Source of the DNA: CAZIVP01 sp964542915
Lineage (GTDB): Bacteria; Calditrichota; Calditrichia; Calditrichales; Calditrichaceae
NCBI GenBank assembly: GCA_964542915.1
Contig: CAZIVP010000027.1
Span: 1 to 37,247 of the forward strand
Direction of reading: 5' to 3'
Length of the DNA stretch: 37,247 bases
The notes under the pieces were generated by a model that was not told where the DNA came from, ran no database searches, and saw nothing but the letters and a program-made list of their open reading frames with translations. The translations under genes were made by a program, and so were the position numbers. Positions 1-8,717 of this stretch are shown here, one piece after another; position 1 is the stretch's first letter, and every line of letters starts with the position of its first letter.

Positions 1-289
1 CGTTACGCAACGATTGAAATACGTAACGCTCTTCAGTATGGATGGTTAACATAATGATTTCCGTTTCGGGCACTATCCGTTTTAAAACGGCTACGCCATC
101 CGTCCCGGACATCTTGGGCAAGCTTATATCCAGCATGATAACATCGGGTTTGTCTTCCGCAATGTGTTGTATGGCCGATTCACAATCGCCATAATTGCTA
201 ATGCATTGATAGAATGGATTCTTATTAATTAAGTCACACAGTATGTTGCGAAAATCCGAATCATCTTCAATCACGGTTATTTTTAGCAT
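1..289 (-). CDS. Response regulator, receiver domain (3' end outside window)
   Basis: This is the N-terminal 96 codons of a two-component response regulator running off the left edge. The translation begins MLKITVIEDDSDFRN, which has the acidic pair of a receiver domain. The phospho-acceptor Asp follows in DVIMLDISLPKMSG, then the conserved Thr in IIMLTIH. It lies 110 bp downstream of the propeller histidine kinase on the same strand, so the kinase is its probable partner. Pairing with a HisKA_3 kinase suggests the NarL/LuxR class, but the output domain is outside the window. The ATG at 289 is the only start that gives the usual beta-1 strand of the fold. Confidence 0.9.
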   Translation of the reverse strand, partial: MLKITVIEDDSDFRNILCDLINKNPFYQCISNYGDCESAIQHIAEDKPDVIMLDISLPKMSGTDGVAVLKRIVPETEIIMLTIHTEERYVFQSLRN

Positions 290-390
290 GGCTTTATCTT
301 TTCATTTGCATAAAAGCCCTAATTCCCTTTTAAGATTGTTCGAACTTGCCCGTTTTTAAACAAAACCTATCTAAATTTTCATAAGAATGT

Positions 391-410
391 AACTACCCTT
401 TAGGGTAGTT
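391..410. promoter_or_regulatory. Perfect 9-bp dyad over the kinase stop codon
   Basis: The sequence AACTACCCTTTAGGGTAGTT has two 9-base arms and a 2-base centre. It contains the kinase TAA stop (minus strand, 400-402) and lies in the kinase-regulator gap. No U-run follows on the minus strand, so it is not a standard terminator. It could be a weak hairpin that tunes readthrough into the regulator gene, or a dimeric protein site. The role is inferred. Confidence 0.4.
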
Positions 411-3400
411 TTGCAGAAAAGATAACGCTGGTTTTTCCCTTTAAAGAAGAATCAAACACAACCGTCCCGCCAATGGATTTCGCACGCTCCTTCATGTTTT
501 TTACGCCGTTCCCGCCATGATCCTGCACTTGAACCGCTCCGTAACCGTCGTCGGTCAGCGTAATTTTGATAAAACCATCATTCATGCGAATGTTAAGCGT
601 TACATTCTTACAGCCTTCGGCGTGTTTCAAAATATTATGCATCCCTTCTTTAAAGATGCGGAGTATCTGTTTACGCCAATCCATCGGCAAAATAATGTGT
701 TTATATCGCTCTTCGAGACCAATTAACCGGAAGGCGATATCCGTTTTTCCGAACAGATCGTCGCTAAAATTTTTCAGGTGAACCGCTAATTCAAACAGCG
801 ATTCTTCCCCGGGATCCAGTTCCCATAACACTTCTCGCAAATCTTTATACAGCTCATCCGCATTTTCTTTGATCTTTTCGGTATAGCCGTCAATGGCATG
901 ATTTTGTTTAATTTCGTTTTCCATTAATTTGGTCATCAGCGCGATTTTGGTAATTCGATGACCAAGGTTATCATGAAAGTCCCGATAAAAATCATTTCGC
1001 ATATTCTCCTGCATTTGACTTTTAGCCCGTTCCACTTTAATAACCTGGCGTATTTTATTACGGTACCACAAATACCAGAATGAAGGGAGTCCAATCAACA
1101 CAAGCAAAATAAACCACCACTGCCGCCAAAACGGTTTATTGATGACAATGGATAATTGGCGACTCTGCGAGCTCCAGATTCCGTGCGCGTTTGAAGCTTT
1201 CATTTTGAAAGTATATTCGCCAGGGATCAGATTCGTATATGTAACCGCACGTTTTGTACCCAGGTTGCGCCAGTCTTCTTCCCATCCTTCTAATTTGCAT
1301 ACATAGCGGTTAAAACGACTGGCCTGGAAGTGTAAACCCAGAAAACGTATCGAGAAGGCATTAGCGTGATGAGGAAGAACAATCCCGGCGCTTTTATTTA
1401 ACGAATCCCCGGAAATCTTATAATCGGGGCCGGCGTCGAATCGTTCAAATGCTAATTTAGGTGCAATGTTATTGGTAATGTTCTTTGGATAAAAACGGTT
1501 AAATCCGTTAATCCCGCCGAACAATAATTCGCCGTCGCTTTTACGGTAGGCGGCCCCCAAATTGAATTCGTAATCCTGCAAACCATCTTCCACATGAAAA
1601 TTTATAAAACGCTCGCTTTCCGGATCGAAACGCGAAATGCCCCTATTTGTGCTTACCCAAATCCGACCGAACGCGTCTCCCTGAATACCATATATTACAT
1701 TATTGGCCAGTCCCTGCTTTATCGTATAACAGGTAAATGTTTGTTTCGCGCGATCAAATTTAATCAATCCGCCGCCGTAACTGCCGAGCCACAACATGCC
1801 TCTGCTATCCTCATAGATGGCGAAGATCGTATTGTTGCTCATCGTATTGGTGTTAGTGGAATCGCGATAGTAATAGCTGAACGTATCCCGTTTGGGATCG
1901 TATTCGATCAAACCGTTTTCCCAGGTACCCAGCCATAGATGACCGTCGCGACTCTCATAAATGGTTATGATCCAATCATGATCTGAGTAAAGCGGTTTTC
2001 CGGCGAAGCGATAACCCCGGAACCGTTCCCGTTCCGTATCGAATCGTACAAGTCCGGCGCCGTTGGTAGCCATCCAGATCGTATTGGATTGATCGATAAG
2101 TAAACCATAAATGGTATTGCTTTGTAATCCACCGTTCGCGCCTTCCTGCTTCGAATAATGTTTATAGCGGTTCGTCTCAGGATTGTATTTAAAAACGCCG
2201 TTAGCAACCGTGGCAAACCATAGATTACCCGTGTGGTCTTGTTCAATATCCCGCACGGTCTGATTTTTAAACGGTTGACCTGCTTCGTTTAAGAATTGCT
2301 TATGTTCAATGTTTCTTTGTCCGTTTTGCTCATACTTGATCACGCTATAGCCCAGATTCGTACCAATATATAAGGCGCCCTCATCATCTTCAAAAAACGT
2401 CCATATCACGTTACGCAACACATCCGGGTCGCCCGGTTTGGCCAATTGTTGATGGTTAAAATGTATAATCCTGGGATTGAATTTGAGCAAACCCGAACTT
2501 TTCGTTCCCAACCAAATAGTCTCGCTGTGATCCTGATACATATTAATGACCAGCGGATCAATTTCTGGAAATAAACCCGCAAGTTTTAAAGGTCTAAAAG
2601 ACAGGGATTCAAAATCGAATACGCCGATTTGTCCGTTATTGAAGACCAGCCAGAGGCGATCATTCGTGTCTTCAAACATATAATTGAGGGTATTGGAGCG
2701 CAACCCGGCGGTTACTTGTTCGCGACAATCGATCCGTTTGAAATGACCCGTTTCCCGTTGGTATAAACTAAGCCCGCCCTCTCTGGCGCCCACCCAAAGC
2801 CGTTTATGACTGTCCTCAAAAATAAACCGAATCGCATTTCCGGCGAGACTGTTTGCGTTGCCGACCTCTTTTTTAAAATGATGCAATACTTTATACGGAT
2901 GGGATTTCAAATCGAAAACAAAGCAACCGTTTTTGAGTGTACCGACCCATAACCACGTTTTGTGATCTTCACACAATCGTATGACCGCATTATCCGGGAC
3001 TAGGGCGGGACCTCCCAAATTTATTTGCCTGATCAATGCACGGTGTTTATTAAAAACATACAACCCCTTTCCCGAACCCACCCAAAAGCGACCGAAACTA
3101 TCCTGCAGAATCTTATAAACGGCCCCGCAGTCAAATCGCGAGAACCGACCTTTTTCCCGGTCATCATATTCAAGCCAGCATAAACCGTCCGAAGTACCAA
3201 CCCATAACGTATGGCTGGCGTCTTCAACAATATCCGTAACTGAGTTGTGGGAGAGACTGTGTTCGTCAAATGGATCGTGATTATAATTCGTAAATGAATA
3301 GCCGTCGTAACAGTTCAAACCGTCGTGGCTGCCAATCCATAAATAGCCGAAATGATCCTGCGTTGTGCAATAAATAACGTTGGAAGACAAACCATCTTTA

Positions 3401-3486
3401 ACGGTCAATCGCTCGATATTGTACCTTAAGGATGTATTCCCGGACACAATCAGACAGGCGGTAAACAACACAGCCCAACGCACCAT
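400..3486 (-). CDS. Periplasmic beta-propeller sensor histidine kinase
   Basis: Membrane histidine kinase of 1028 aa. A signal peptide (residues 1-~20) is followed by many Reg_prop propeller blades, recognisable by repeated LWIG/LWVGT motifs, up to about residue 660. A Y_Y_Y domain ends in the NLIPGEYTFKMKASN motif. A membrane segment (FILLVLIGLPSFWYLWY) comes next. The cytoplasmic part is a HisKA_3 dimerisation helix with the likely phospho-acceptor His838 in DFHDNLGH, then a HATPase domain with the N-box around Asn951 and DDGYG at 979-983. In Bacteroidota such sensors often read oligosaccharides. No receiver or AraC domain is fused, so it is a classical kinase with a separate regulator just downstream. 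GH97 and ManA further upstream on the same strand make a glycan ligand plausible but unproven. Confidence 0.93.
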   Translation of the reverse strand: MVRWAVLFTACLIVSGNTSLRYNIERLTVKDGLSSNVIYCTTQDHFGYLWIGSHDGLNCYDGYSFTNYNHDPFDEHSLSHNSVTDIVEDASHTLWVGTSDGLCWLEYDDREKGRFSRFDCGAVYKILQDSFGRFWVGSGKGLYVFNKHRALIRQINLGGPALVPDNAVIRLCEDHKTWLWVGTLKNGCFVFDLKSHPYKVLHHFKKEVGNANSLAGNAIRFIFEDSHKRLWVGAREGGLSLYQRETGHFKRIDCREQVTAGLRSNTLNYMFEDTNDRLWLVFNNGQIGVFDFESLSFRPLKLAGLFPEIDPLVINMYQDHSETIWLGTKSSGLLKFNPRIIHFNHQQLAKPGDPDVLRNVIWTFFEDDEGALYIGTNLGYSVIKYEQNGQRNIEHKQFLNEAGQPFKNQTVRDIEQDHTGNLWFATVANGVFKYNPETNRYKHYSKQEGANGGLQSNTIYGLLIDQSNTIWMATNGAGLVRFDTERERFRGYRFAGKPLYSDHDWIITIYESRDGHLWLGTWENGLIEYDPKRDTFSYYYRDSTNTNTMSNNTIFAIYEDSRGMLWLGSYGGGLIKFDRAKQTFTCYTIKQGLANNVIYGIQGDAFGRIWVSTNRGISRFDPESERFINFHVEDGLQDYEFNLGAAYRKSDGELLFGGINGFNRFYPKNITNNIAPKLAFERFDAGPDYKISGDSLNKSAGIVLPHHANAFSIRFLGLHFQASRFNRYVCKLEGWEEDWRNLGTKRAVTYTNLIPGEYTFKMKASNAHGIWSSQSRQLSIVINKPFWRQWWFILLVLIGLPSFWYLWYRNKIRQVIKVERAKSQMQENMRNDFYRDFHDNLGHRITKIALMTKLMENEIKQNHAIDGYTEKIKENADELYKDLREVLWELDPGEESLFELAVHLKNFSDDLFGKTDIAFRLIGLEERYKHIILPMDWRKQILRIFKEGMHNILKHAEGCKNVTLNIRMNDGFIKITLTDDGYGAVQVQDHGGNGVKNMKERAKSIGGTVVFDSSLKGKTSVIFSAKLP

Positions 3487-3706
3487 CAGGCCTCACAGGC
3501 TGATTAAACAGAAGATACTTAATTAGTTTTGTTTTGATGAGAGCAGAGACATTAAAATATAACGGTAGGGATGTGCTACTGCAAAAGATAAATGAAATAG
3601 TCAGCATTTAAGCGACTCTTTAACAGAGCCCGCTAAACGAATGTGTTCTGGAATAAACACAATCGCATGCATCCTTTTGCTCATTAAATGGACGCTTCAT
3701 ATGCCT

Positions 3707-4753
3707 TTAATCGGCATGCTCCGACGAGCTCCAAATCACCTTCCCTGTGCGATCGATGTACATAAGATTGCCATCCTTTAGTACCGCCGCACGTTTATGT
3801 TTGAAGGGATGCGCTTTATCGTAGCGGATGGCAACGACCGTATTCCCGTCTTTATCGATATACCCCCATTGTGCGCCTTTCTTAACAGCGGCCAGTCCCT
3901 CGCTAAAATCACGAACATGTTGAAATTGTGGCGCGACTACCATGGCGCCGGTCGTATCAATAAAACCCCAGCGTTCTCCGGACTTCACCGCGGCGCGGCC
4001 CTCTTTAAAATCCGACGCGTCTTCAAATTCGGCGGGTACGACGATCTGCCCCTTCAGGTTGAGAAAACCGATCATTTCTTCATCGTGGTAACGTGTCAAT
4101 CCGTTCACAAACCGGTCCACACGGTATTCATCCGACTCAAATACGATTTCACCCTTTTTATCGATGAACACATTTTCATAACCGATGGGGAACCACAATA
4201 TATGCTTTACTCGTTGCACCGGCGCCAATCCGTCGCTGAAATAACGGGCATGGGCATAATCGGCGTCAATGGCAAAGGCGCCGGTCTTATCGATAAATCC
4301 CCAACGATAGTAGATTTTAACAAACAAAAAACGATCCGTCACACGAACCGGGGCGAGGCCTTCGGCAAAACTATAGGCCTTTATAAAAGCCGGTTCAATG
4401 ACGAGTTGCCCGCTATGATCGATAAATCCCCACAAATCATTTTTCTTCACTGCGGCCATGGAATCGGAAAAGCTGCGCGCATCCTGATAGAACGGTTCGA
4501 CAACCATGACGCCCACGCGGTTGATAAAGCCCCAGCGATTATTGTTTCGGATACGGGCGCGTCCGTCGCTGAAATCGAAGGCCAGTTCAAACTGCGGCTC
4601 AATAACCATATTGCCTTCGCCGTCAATATAACCAAAGCGATCGTTAATACGAATGAGATAACGATGCATTGATGAGGCTTCCTCTCCGTTTCCAAGCGAT
4701 ATAAAGATAAACAAACATATTAAAACGGTGATGATACTATTTTTACGATACAT
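3707..4753 (-). CDS. Exported WG-repeat protein
   Basis: 348 aa. An N-terminal hydrophobic segment after MYRKN is probably a signal peptide. The rest is made of about eight WG (KWG) repeats of 40-45 aa, seen as WGFI-[DN]-xxG, then a beta strand such as VVEPxF, then FSDGLAxV. WG-repeat proteins are typically secreted or surface proteins in diderm bacteria and have no assigned catalytic role. AGGA about 8 bases upstream supports the ATG at 4753. The 45-bp gap to manA leaves co-transcription possible. Function is unknown beyond likely protein or glycan binding. Confidence 0.85.
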   Translation of the reverse strand: MYRKNSIITVLICLFIFISLGNGEEASSMHRYLIRINDRFGYIDGEGNMVIEPQFELAFDFSDGRARIRNNNRWGFINRVGVMVVEPFYQDARSFSDSMAAVKKNDLWGFIDHSGQLVIEPAFIKAYSFAEGLAPVRVTDRFLFVKIYYRWGFIDKTGAFAIDADYAHARYFSDGLAPVQRVKHILWFPIGYENVFIDKKGEIVFESDEYRVDRFVNGLTRYHDEEMIGFLNLKGQIVVPAEFEDASDFKEGRAAVKSGERWGFIDTTGAMVVAPQFQHVRDFSEGLAAVKKGAQWGYIDKDGNTVVAIRYDKAHPFKHKRAAVLKDGNLMYIDRTGKVIWSSSEHAD

Positions 4754-4798
4754 GCTGATTTCCTGACAAATTTATGTTCCCGTTAAACGATTTCTAAT

Positions 4799-6028
4799 TC
4801 AAGATGAAGGCAATGTGGCGACAAACAGCGTTCCGGCATGGATACAATGCCAGTGGATGCGCTCAGCCGCCGCCGGGATAATAAACGAATGGCCACGCTT
4901 CGCCGGCGTCATGCGTCCCGACCATTGTAATTCGAATGTGCCTTCGAGAACCAGGGCAATTTGAACACAATCTTTGGTTTCCACTTCCAAAACATTTTCG
5001 GCCGCCACAACATGACGGATGACCTGAAACTCCTCCACGGGCGCCTGGTAAACGATGTTCCCGGACGAATCCGCCTGTGCGATCGTTTCGGGCCTCCCGA
5101 ATGCGTACGTTAACATTTCCGATAAGGTATCAAAATCTTTGAATTTTGGCGTTAAGCCGGCACGCACCACATTATCGGAATTGGCCATGCATTCGATGAT
5201 ATTGCCTTCTACATAGGCGTGTGGAATTCCCGCCGACAGATAAATGCCCTGGCCCGCCTCCAGATGTATCAGGTTTAGCAGAAAGACCGAAAACAAGCCC
5301 ACATCATTGGGATACTGCTGCTGAAGTTTAAGAAACAGCGTTTCGTCCTCTTCGCGGCGATCCTTCGTTTGAAGTTGTCGTTGAAGCTGCGAAAGGGCTT
5401 CGCCCAGTGCGGCGGGATCATCTCCGGCACGGCGCAACATAGCGGAATACAGGTCTTTCAGCGCCCTGCGGCCCTCTTTCTTACCGGTCGATCTCTCCAG
5501 ATTATGAAATCGCTCTTCTCCGGTAAACCGTGCTATCGAAGGGTAGCGTTTTCCGATTTGCGCAAGTTGCGGAAGTGGACGGAAGCCGACCAGCGCCGTC
5601 AAATGATCCAGAGCAACGGCAATTTCCGGTTTATGGTTGTTGTCGGGGTAATGTTCGGGATCGTTTTTGTGCAGCCGTTCCGCCTGCTTTTTATTGGGAT
5701 GCGCCTGGATCGACAGTACCTCGCCGGCGGATAACACCTTGAACAGAAACGGCAACCGCTTTCCAAAACGGAGCGCGGCCTCGCGCCCAAGCACCAATTC
5801 GGGATCGGAAGCGATATATTGCGGAAGCGTTACCCACGCGTCATCCACTTTAATTTTAGACGGCGCTCTCGGGTGATCGCCCATCCAAAGTTCAGCGTAC
5901 GGTTTATCCGCTTCGGCTTCGATGCCCAGTAAATTGGGAATGATAGACGCTTTCCCGCGTTTACCCCAGGCGTAATGTTGAATCGAATTATACAGCCGGT
6001 ACGGTTGGTGGGTGATGTTTGCATTCAT
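4799..6028 (-). CDS. manA: Mannose-6-phosphate isomerase, class I
   Basis: 409-aa type I phosphomannose isomerase, interconverting mannose-6-phosphate and fructose-6-phosphate in the cytoplasm. It shows the zinc-site signature of the cupin fold: SIQAHPN (Gln108, His110), NHKPE (Glu135) and the later His270 in GIPHAYVEGN. The catalytic arginine region follows at NVVRAGLTPK (about Arg289). Length and order match the family. No clear Shine-Dalgarno is seen before the ATG. It sits 73 bp downstream of the GH97 gene on the same strand, consistent with a sugar-utilisation or GDP-mannose supply cluster. Confidence 0.95.
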   Translation of the reverse strand: MNANITHQPYRLYNSIQHYAWGKRGKASIIPNLLGIEAEADKPYAELWMGDHPRAPSKIKVDDAWVTLPQYIASDPELVLGREAALRFGKRLPFLFKVLSAGEVLSIQAHPNKKQAERLHKNDPEHYPDNNHKPEIAVALDHLTALVGFRPLPQLAQIGKRYPSIARFTGEERFHNLERSTGKKEGRRALKDLYSAMLRRAGDDPAALGEALSQLQRQLQTKDRREEDETLFLKLQQQYPNDVGLFSVFLLNLIHLEAGQGIYLSAGIPHAYVEGNIIECMANSDNVVRAGLTPKFKDFDTLSEMLTYAFGRPETIAQADSSGNIVYQAPVEEFQVIRHVVAAENVLEVETKDCVQIALVLEGTFELQWSGRMTPAKRGHSFIIPAAAERIHWHCIHAGTLFVATLPSS

Positions 6029-6101
6029 GGGACTTAATCACAATTTTTGTTCGTAAACCGGTATGGATACGTATCCGACGATTATCGTCACTAATGGCGC
6101 G

Positions 6102-8687
6102 TTACATTTTGACAATGATTTCATCGATTAGCATCCAGGCCGGTTTTCCTGCGCTCTTGTGCCATGGCGGACATTGCCCGATATTCTCCGCTTTTACGCG
6201 AATATAACGTGCATCTAAACCTTTAAATGTTTGCCCGAAACGTTTCTTCAATACCGGTTTGCCTTTTTCCGCCTGTTCCATGCGATCGTTATAAGCTTGT
6301 TCGTAATGCTCGCCGTCTTCCGAGACTTCGATCGTGACCGAAGCGGGTAAAAAGATATCGTCGATGTGGTTCTTCAAAAATTCCGCTTCGATGCCGGTAA
6401 TCGCTTTAACGGCGCCCAAATCGATATCGGCTTCGAAATCATTGCTTTTAAAACCCAGCCAATGCCGTTCGGGGCGCTCCGTTCCAAGCCCGCCATCGAT
6501 GAGGCCTTGCGGCCCGCCCGCGGAATAACGCCGGTCAAAATCGGTTTTTAATTCAATGATCGCCCCCATGGCATCATTTTCAACGTTGATGGGTTGGCCA
6601 TATTCACGAACCTGTTCAAATTGCATCATCTTACGCGCCGCCGTGGCGTTAAATTCCCCGATGTGCGGATATCCTCCCGCCGCTTCTTTATCAACCGGTA
6701 CAAATTCAATGGCCTGTCCGCCGCCGGGCGAAAGCGGCGCTTCGATGTAATCTTCTTTTGCGACCACATACGTTCCTATTTCAATAGCGGTCGGTTGCTT
6801 ATACCAGTCCGCCTCCATACCGTCCGTATAGATGTGCGCCAGGTAGGTCTGATCTTTTTTGAGAAAATCGGTTTGGATGCGCAAGCGTCGCGCCTTTTCA
6901 TCACTAACGGTGCCCACATACCAGCGATCGGCGCTGCGGCGTGCAAACGAAACATAATCGCCGATACGTGCATGCAGGATGCGGGTTTCGTCCCAGTCCA
7001 CCGGCACCTGTTCGATGAAGGCGAATGCAGGGTGACCTTCATAGTGTTCGACCAGGTCCGCCGCCATCTGCATGGGGCTGTAAATCACCACATAATAAGC
7101 CAATTGTTTGGCGAGCGTCGTTCTGACGCGATTCAAACCGGTAGAATCAAAATCGAAATTGAAAATACCGGGCGTATAATCCATCGGGCCGGCCAGCAAA
7201 CGCGTAAACGGCAGGATGGTTGTGTGTTCGGGCGGGTTGCCCGGACTCCAGGCATTGTATTCCATGCCGCGCGCCCCCTCGCGGGTTAACATATTGGGAT
7301 AAGTGCGGCGGATGCCGGTATCCTTAATCGGTTCATGGGCGTCGATCATTATTTTATAGCGGGCGGCGGTTTCAACCACTCTGCGGTAATGGTTTACCAT
7401 CCATTGCCCGTGATGGTGCTGACCTTCGGGGCTCATAGTGCCGGCGTAGCCGGTTTTAACCGCCGGTACGCCCAAATCGGCATAAAGCTTAAAAGCCGCC
7501 TCCATTTGTTGCTCGTAATGGGGCACATTGCCCCCGCTTTCATGGTGCCCGATTAAAAAGACGTCTTTCTCTCTGCCATACCTTACAACTTCCTCCGGAT
7601 CAAAATCCGGATAGGACTGGGTGTAATCCTGCACATTCTTACCGCTGAGCCAGGATTCCCAGCCTTTGTTCCAGCCTTCCACCAATACGCCGGGGATATT
7701 GTGTTTTGCGGCAAAATCCATATAGCGCTTGGTCCGCTCCGAGGTGGCGCCGTGTTTGGGACCGGCATACCAGGTATATTTGTCGATATGCATCCCCCAC
7801 CAAATACCCACGTATTTCATGGGTTTAATCCAGGAAACGTCCTCCAGTGCATTGGGTTCATTGAGATTCAGGATCATCTTCGACGTAAGCAAACCGGCTT
7901 CATTAGCTGCAATTTGGATAGTTCGCCAGGGGGAAACATGGGGCGTTTCGCCTTTCACCTTTACGCCGTCCGGCCATGGTACCAGGTCGCAAATTAGGGT
8001 CAGCGAATTTTCAGAATGTTTACCCAGCGTCATGCCGGCATAATCCGTAAGATTCGCTTCATGGATGCTCAGGGCCACGCCGTTTGCGTATTTCAACGTA
8101 AACGGCGTATTGACTGCTTCTACCTCACTCAGCTGCGTTTGGCTGTATAATCGTTCATAACTGTCGTAATCCGCCGGAATCCACCAGGTTTGTGCATCCT
8201 CGCTGAATCGGAATGCTGTTTCTTCCGAAGTGATATTAAAACGGGTTAGCGCGTCTTGTTCAGGCAAATGGTACCGGAACGCAACGCCGTCATTAAATGC
8301 GCGGAAGGTTAGTTCAAGGCTGCGATTGGGAGGGGCGGTTTCTTTCAAATTAACTTTCATCTGACGATAGTGATTACGCACCGAATCGGATTCCCCCCAG
8401 ACGGTAGCCCAGGTTTCATCGTATTGAGCGTGCGTAACCTCATCCACGGTAAAGGGCCCGGTCAGCGGTTCGGCTTCTTTGAACGCATAACCGAGAGCCG
8501 ATGGCTCGATAAGAATCGCTCCGTTATACAGAACCGTATAACGCGCTTCACCTTCAGCCAGAAAAAAGGCCATCTCGATGTTGCCATCGGGAGAGATAAC
8601 CTGGTGTACCTCTCTTTCCGCTCGGCATACGACCGCCGTAAACAGGATTAATATACCGAAGATAATATGGTTAGAAAAAGGCTTCAT
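6102..8687 (-). CDS. GH97 glycosidase with C-terminal F5/8-type domain
   Basis: 861 aa with a signal peptide (1-~22), so periplasmic or exported. Residues ~28-280 are the GH97 N-domain and ~285-560 the (beta/alpha)8 barrel. A C-terminal beta domain follows, then a galactose-binding-like F5/8 module (~715-861). The glutamates expected for inverting GH97 enzymes of the SusB type are present: Glu383 (HHESGG), Glu452 (DAHEP), Glu470 (LTRE) and Glu476 (GMEYNAW), plus Glu210 (SIHEANL). Four of these keep one constant offset from my recollection of SusB numbering (439, 508, 526, 532). Gly413 sits where retaining members carry the Asp nucleophile. I therefore predict an inverting alpha-glucosidase-like enzyme; the exact substrate is open. 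GAGGA 8 bases upstream supports the start. Confidence 0.92.
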   Translation of the reverse strand: MKPFSNHIIFGILILFTAVVCRAEREVHQVISPDGNIEMAFFLAEGEARYTVLYNGAILIEPSALGYAFKEAEPLTGPFTVDEVTHAQYDETWATVWGESDSVRNHYRQMKVNLKETAPPNRSLELTFRAFNDGVAFRYHLPEQDALTRFNITSEETAFRFSEDAQTWWIPADYDSYERLYSQTQLSEVEAVNTPFTLKYANGVALSIHEANLTDYAGMTLGKHSENSLTLICDLVPWPDGVKVKGETPHVSPWRTIQIAANEAGLLTSKMILNLNEPNALEDVSWIKPMKYVGIWWGMHIDKYTWYAGPKHGATSERTKRYMDFAAKHNIPGVLVEGWNKGWESWLSGKNVQDYTQSYPDFDPEEVVRYGREKDVFLIGHHESGGNVPHYEQQMEAAFKLYADLGVPAVKTGYAGTMSPEGQHHHGQWMVNHYRRVVETAARYKIMIDAHEPIKDTGIRRTYPNMLTREGARGMEYNAWSPGNPPEHTTILPFTRLLAGPMDYTPGIFNFDFDSTGLNRVRTTLAKQLAYYVVIYSPMQMAADLVEHYEGHPAFAFIEQVPVDWDETRILHARIGDYVSFARRSADRWYVGTVSDEKARRLRIQTDFLKKDQTYLAHIYTDGMEADWYKQPTAIEIGTYVVAKEDYIEAPLSPGGGQAIEFVPVDKEAAGGYPHIGEFNATAARKMMQFEQVREYGQPINVENDAMGAIIELKTDFDRRYSAGGPQGLIDGGLGTERPERHWLGFKSNDFEADIDLGAVKAITGIEAEFLKNHIDDIFLPASVTIEVSEDGEHYEQAYNDRMEQAEKGKPVLKKRFGQTFKGLDARYIRVKAENIGQCPPWHKSAGKPAWMLIDEIIVKM

Positions 8688-8717
8688 ATCTTGGTTCCTC
8701 GCCGGGTAATTTATGTA

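Noticed and set aside
3797..4672. 291-aa plus-strand frame opposite the WG-repeat gene
   Set aside because: It is a shadow of the repetitive WG coding sequence on the other strand, with no ribosome site or domain.
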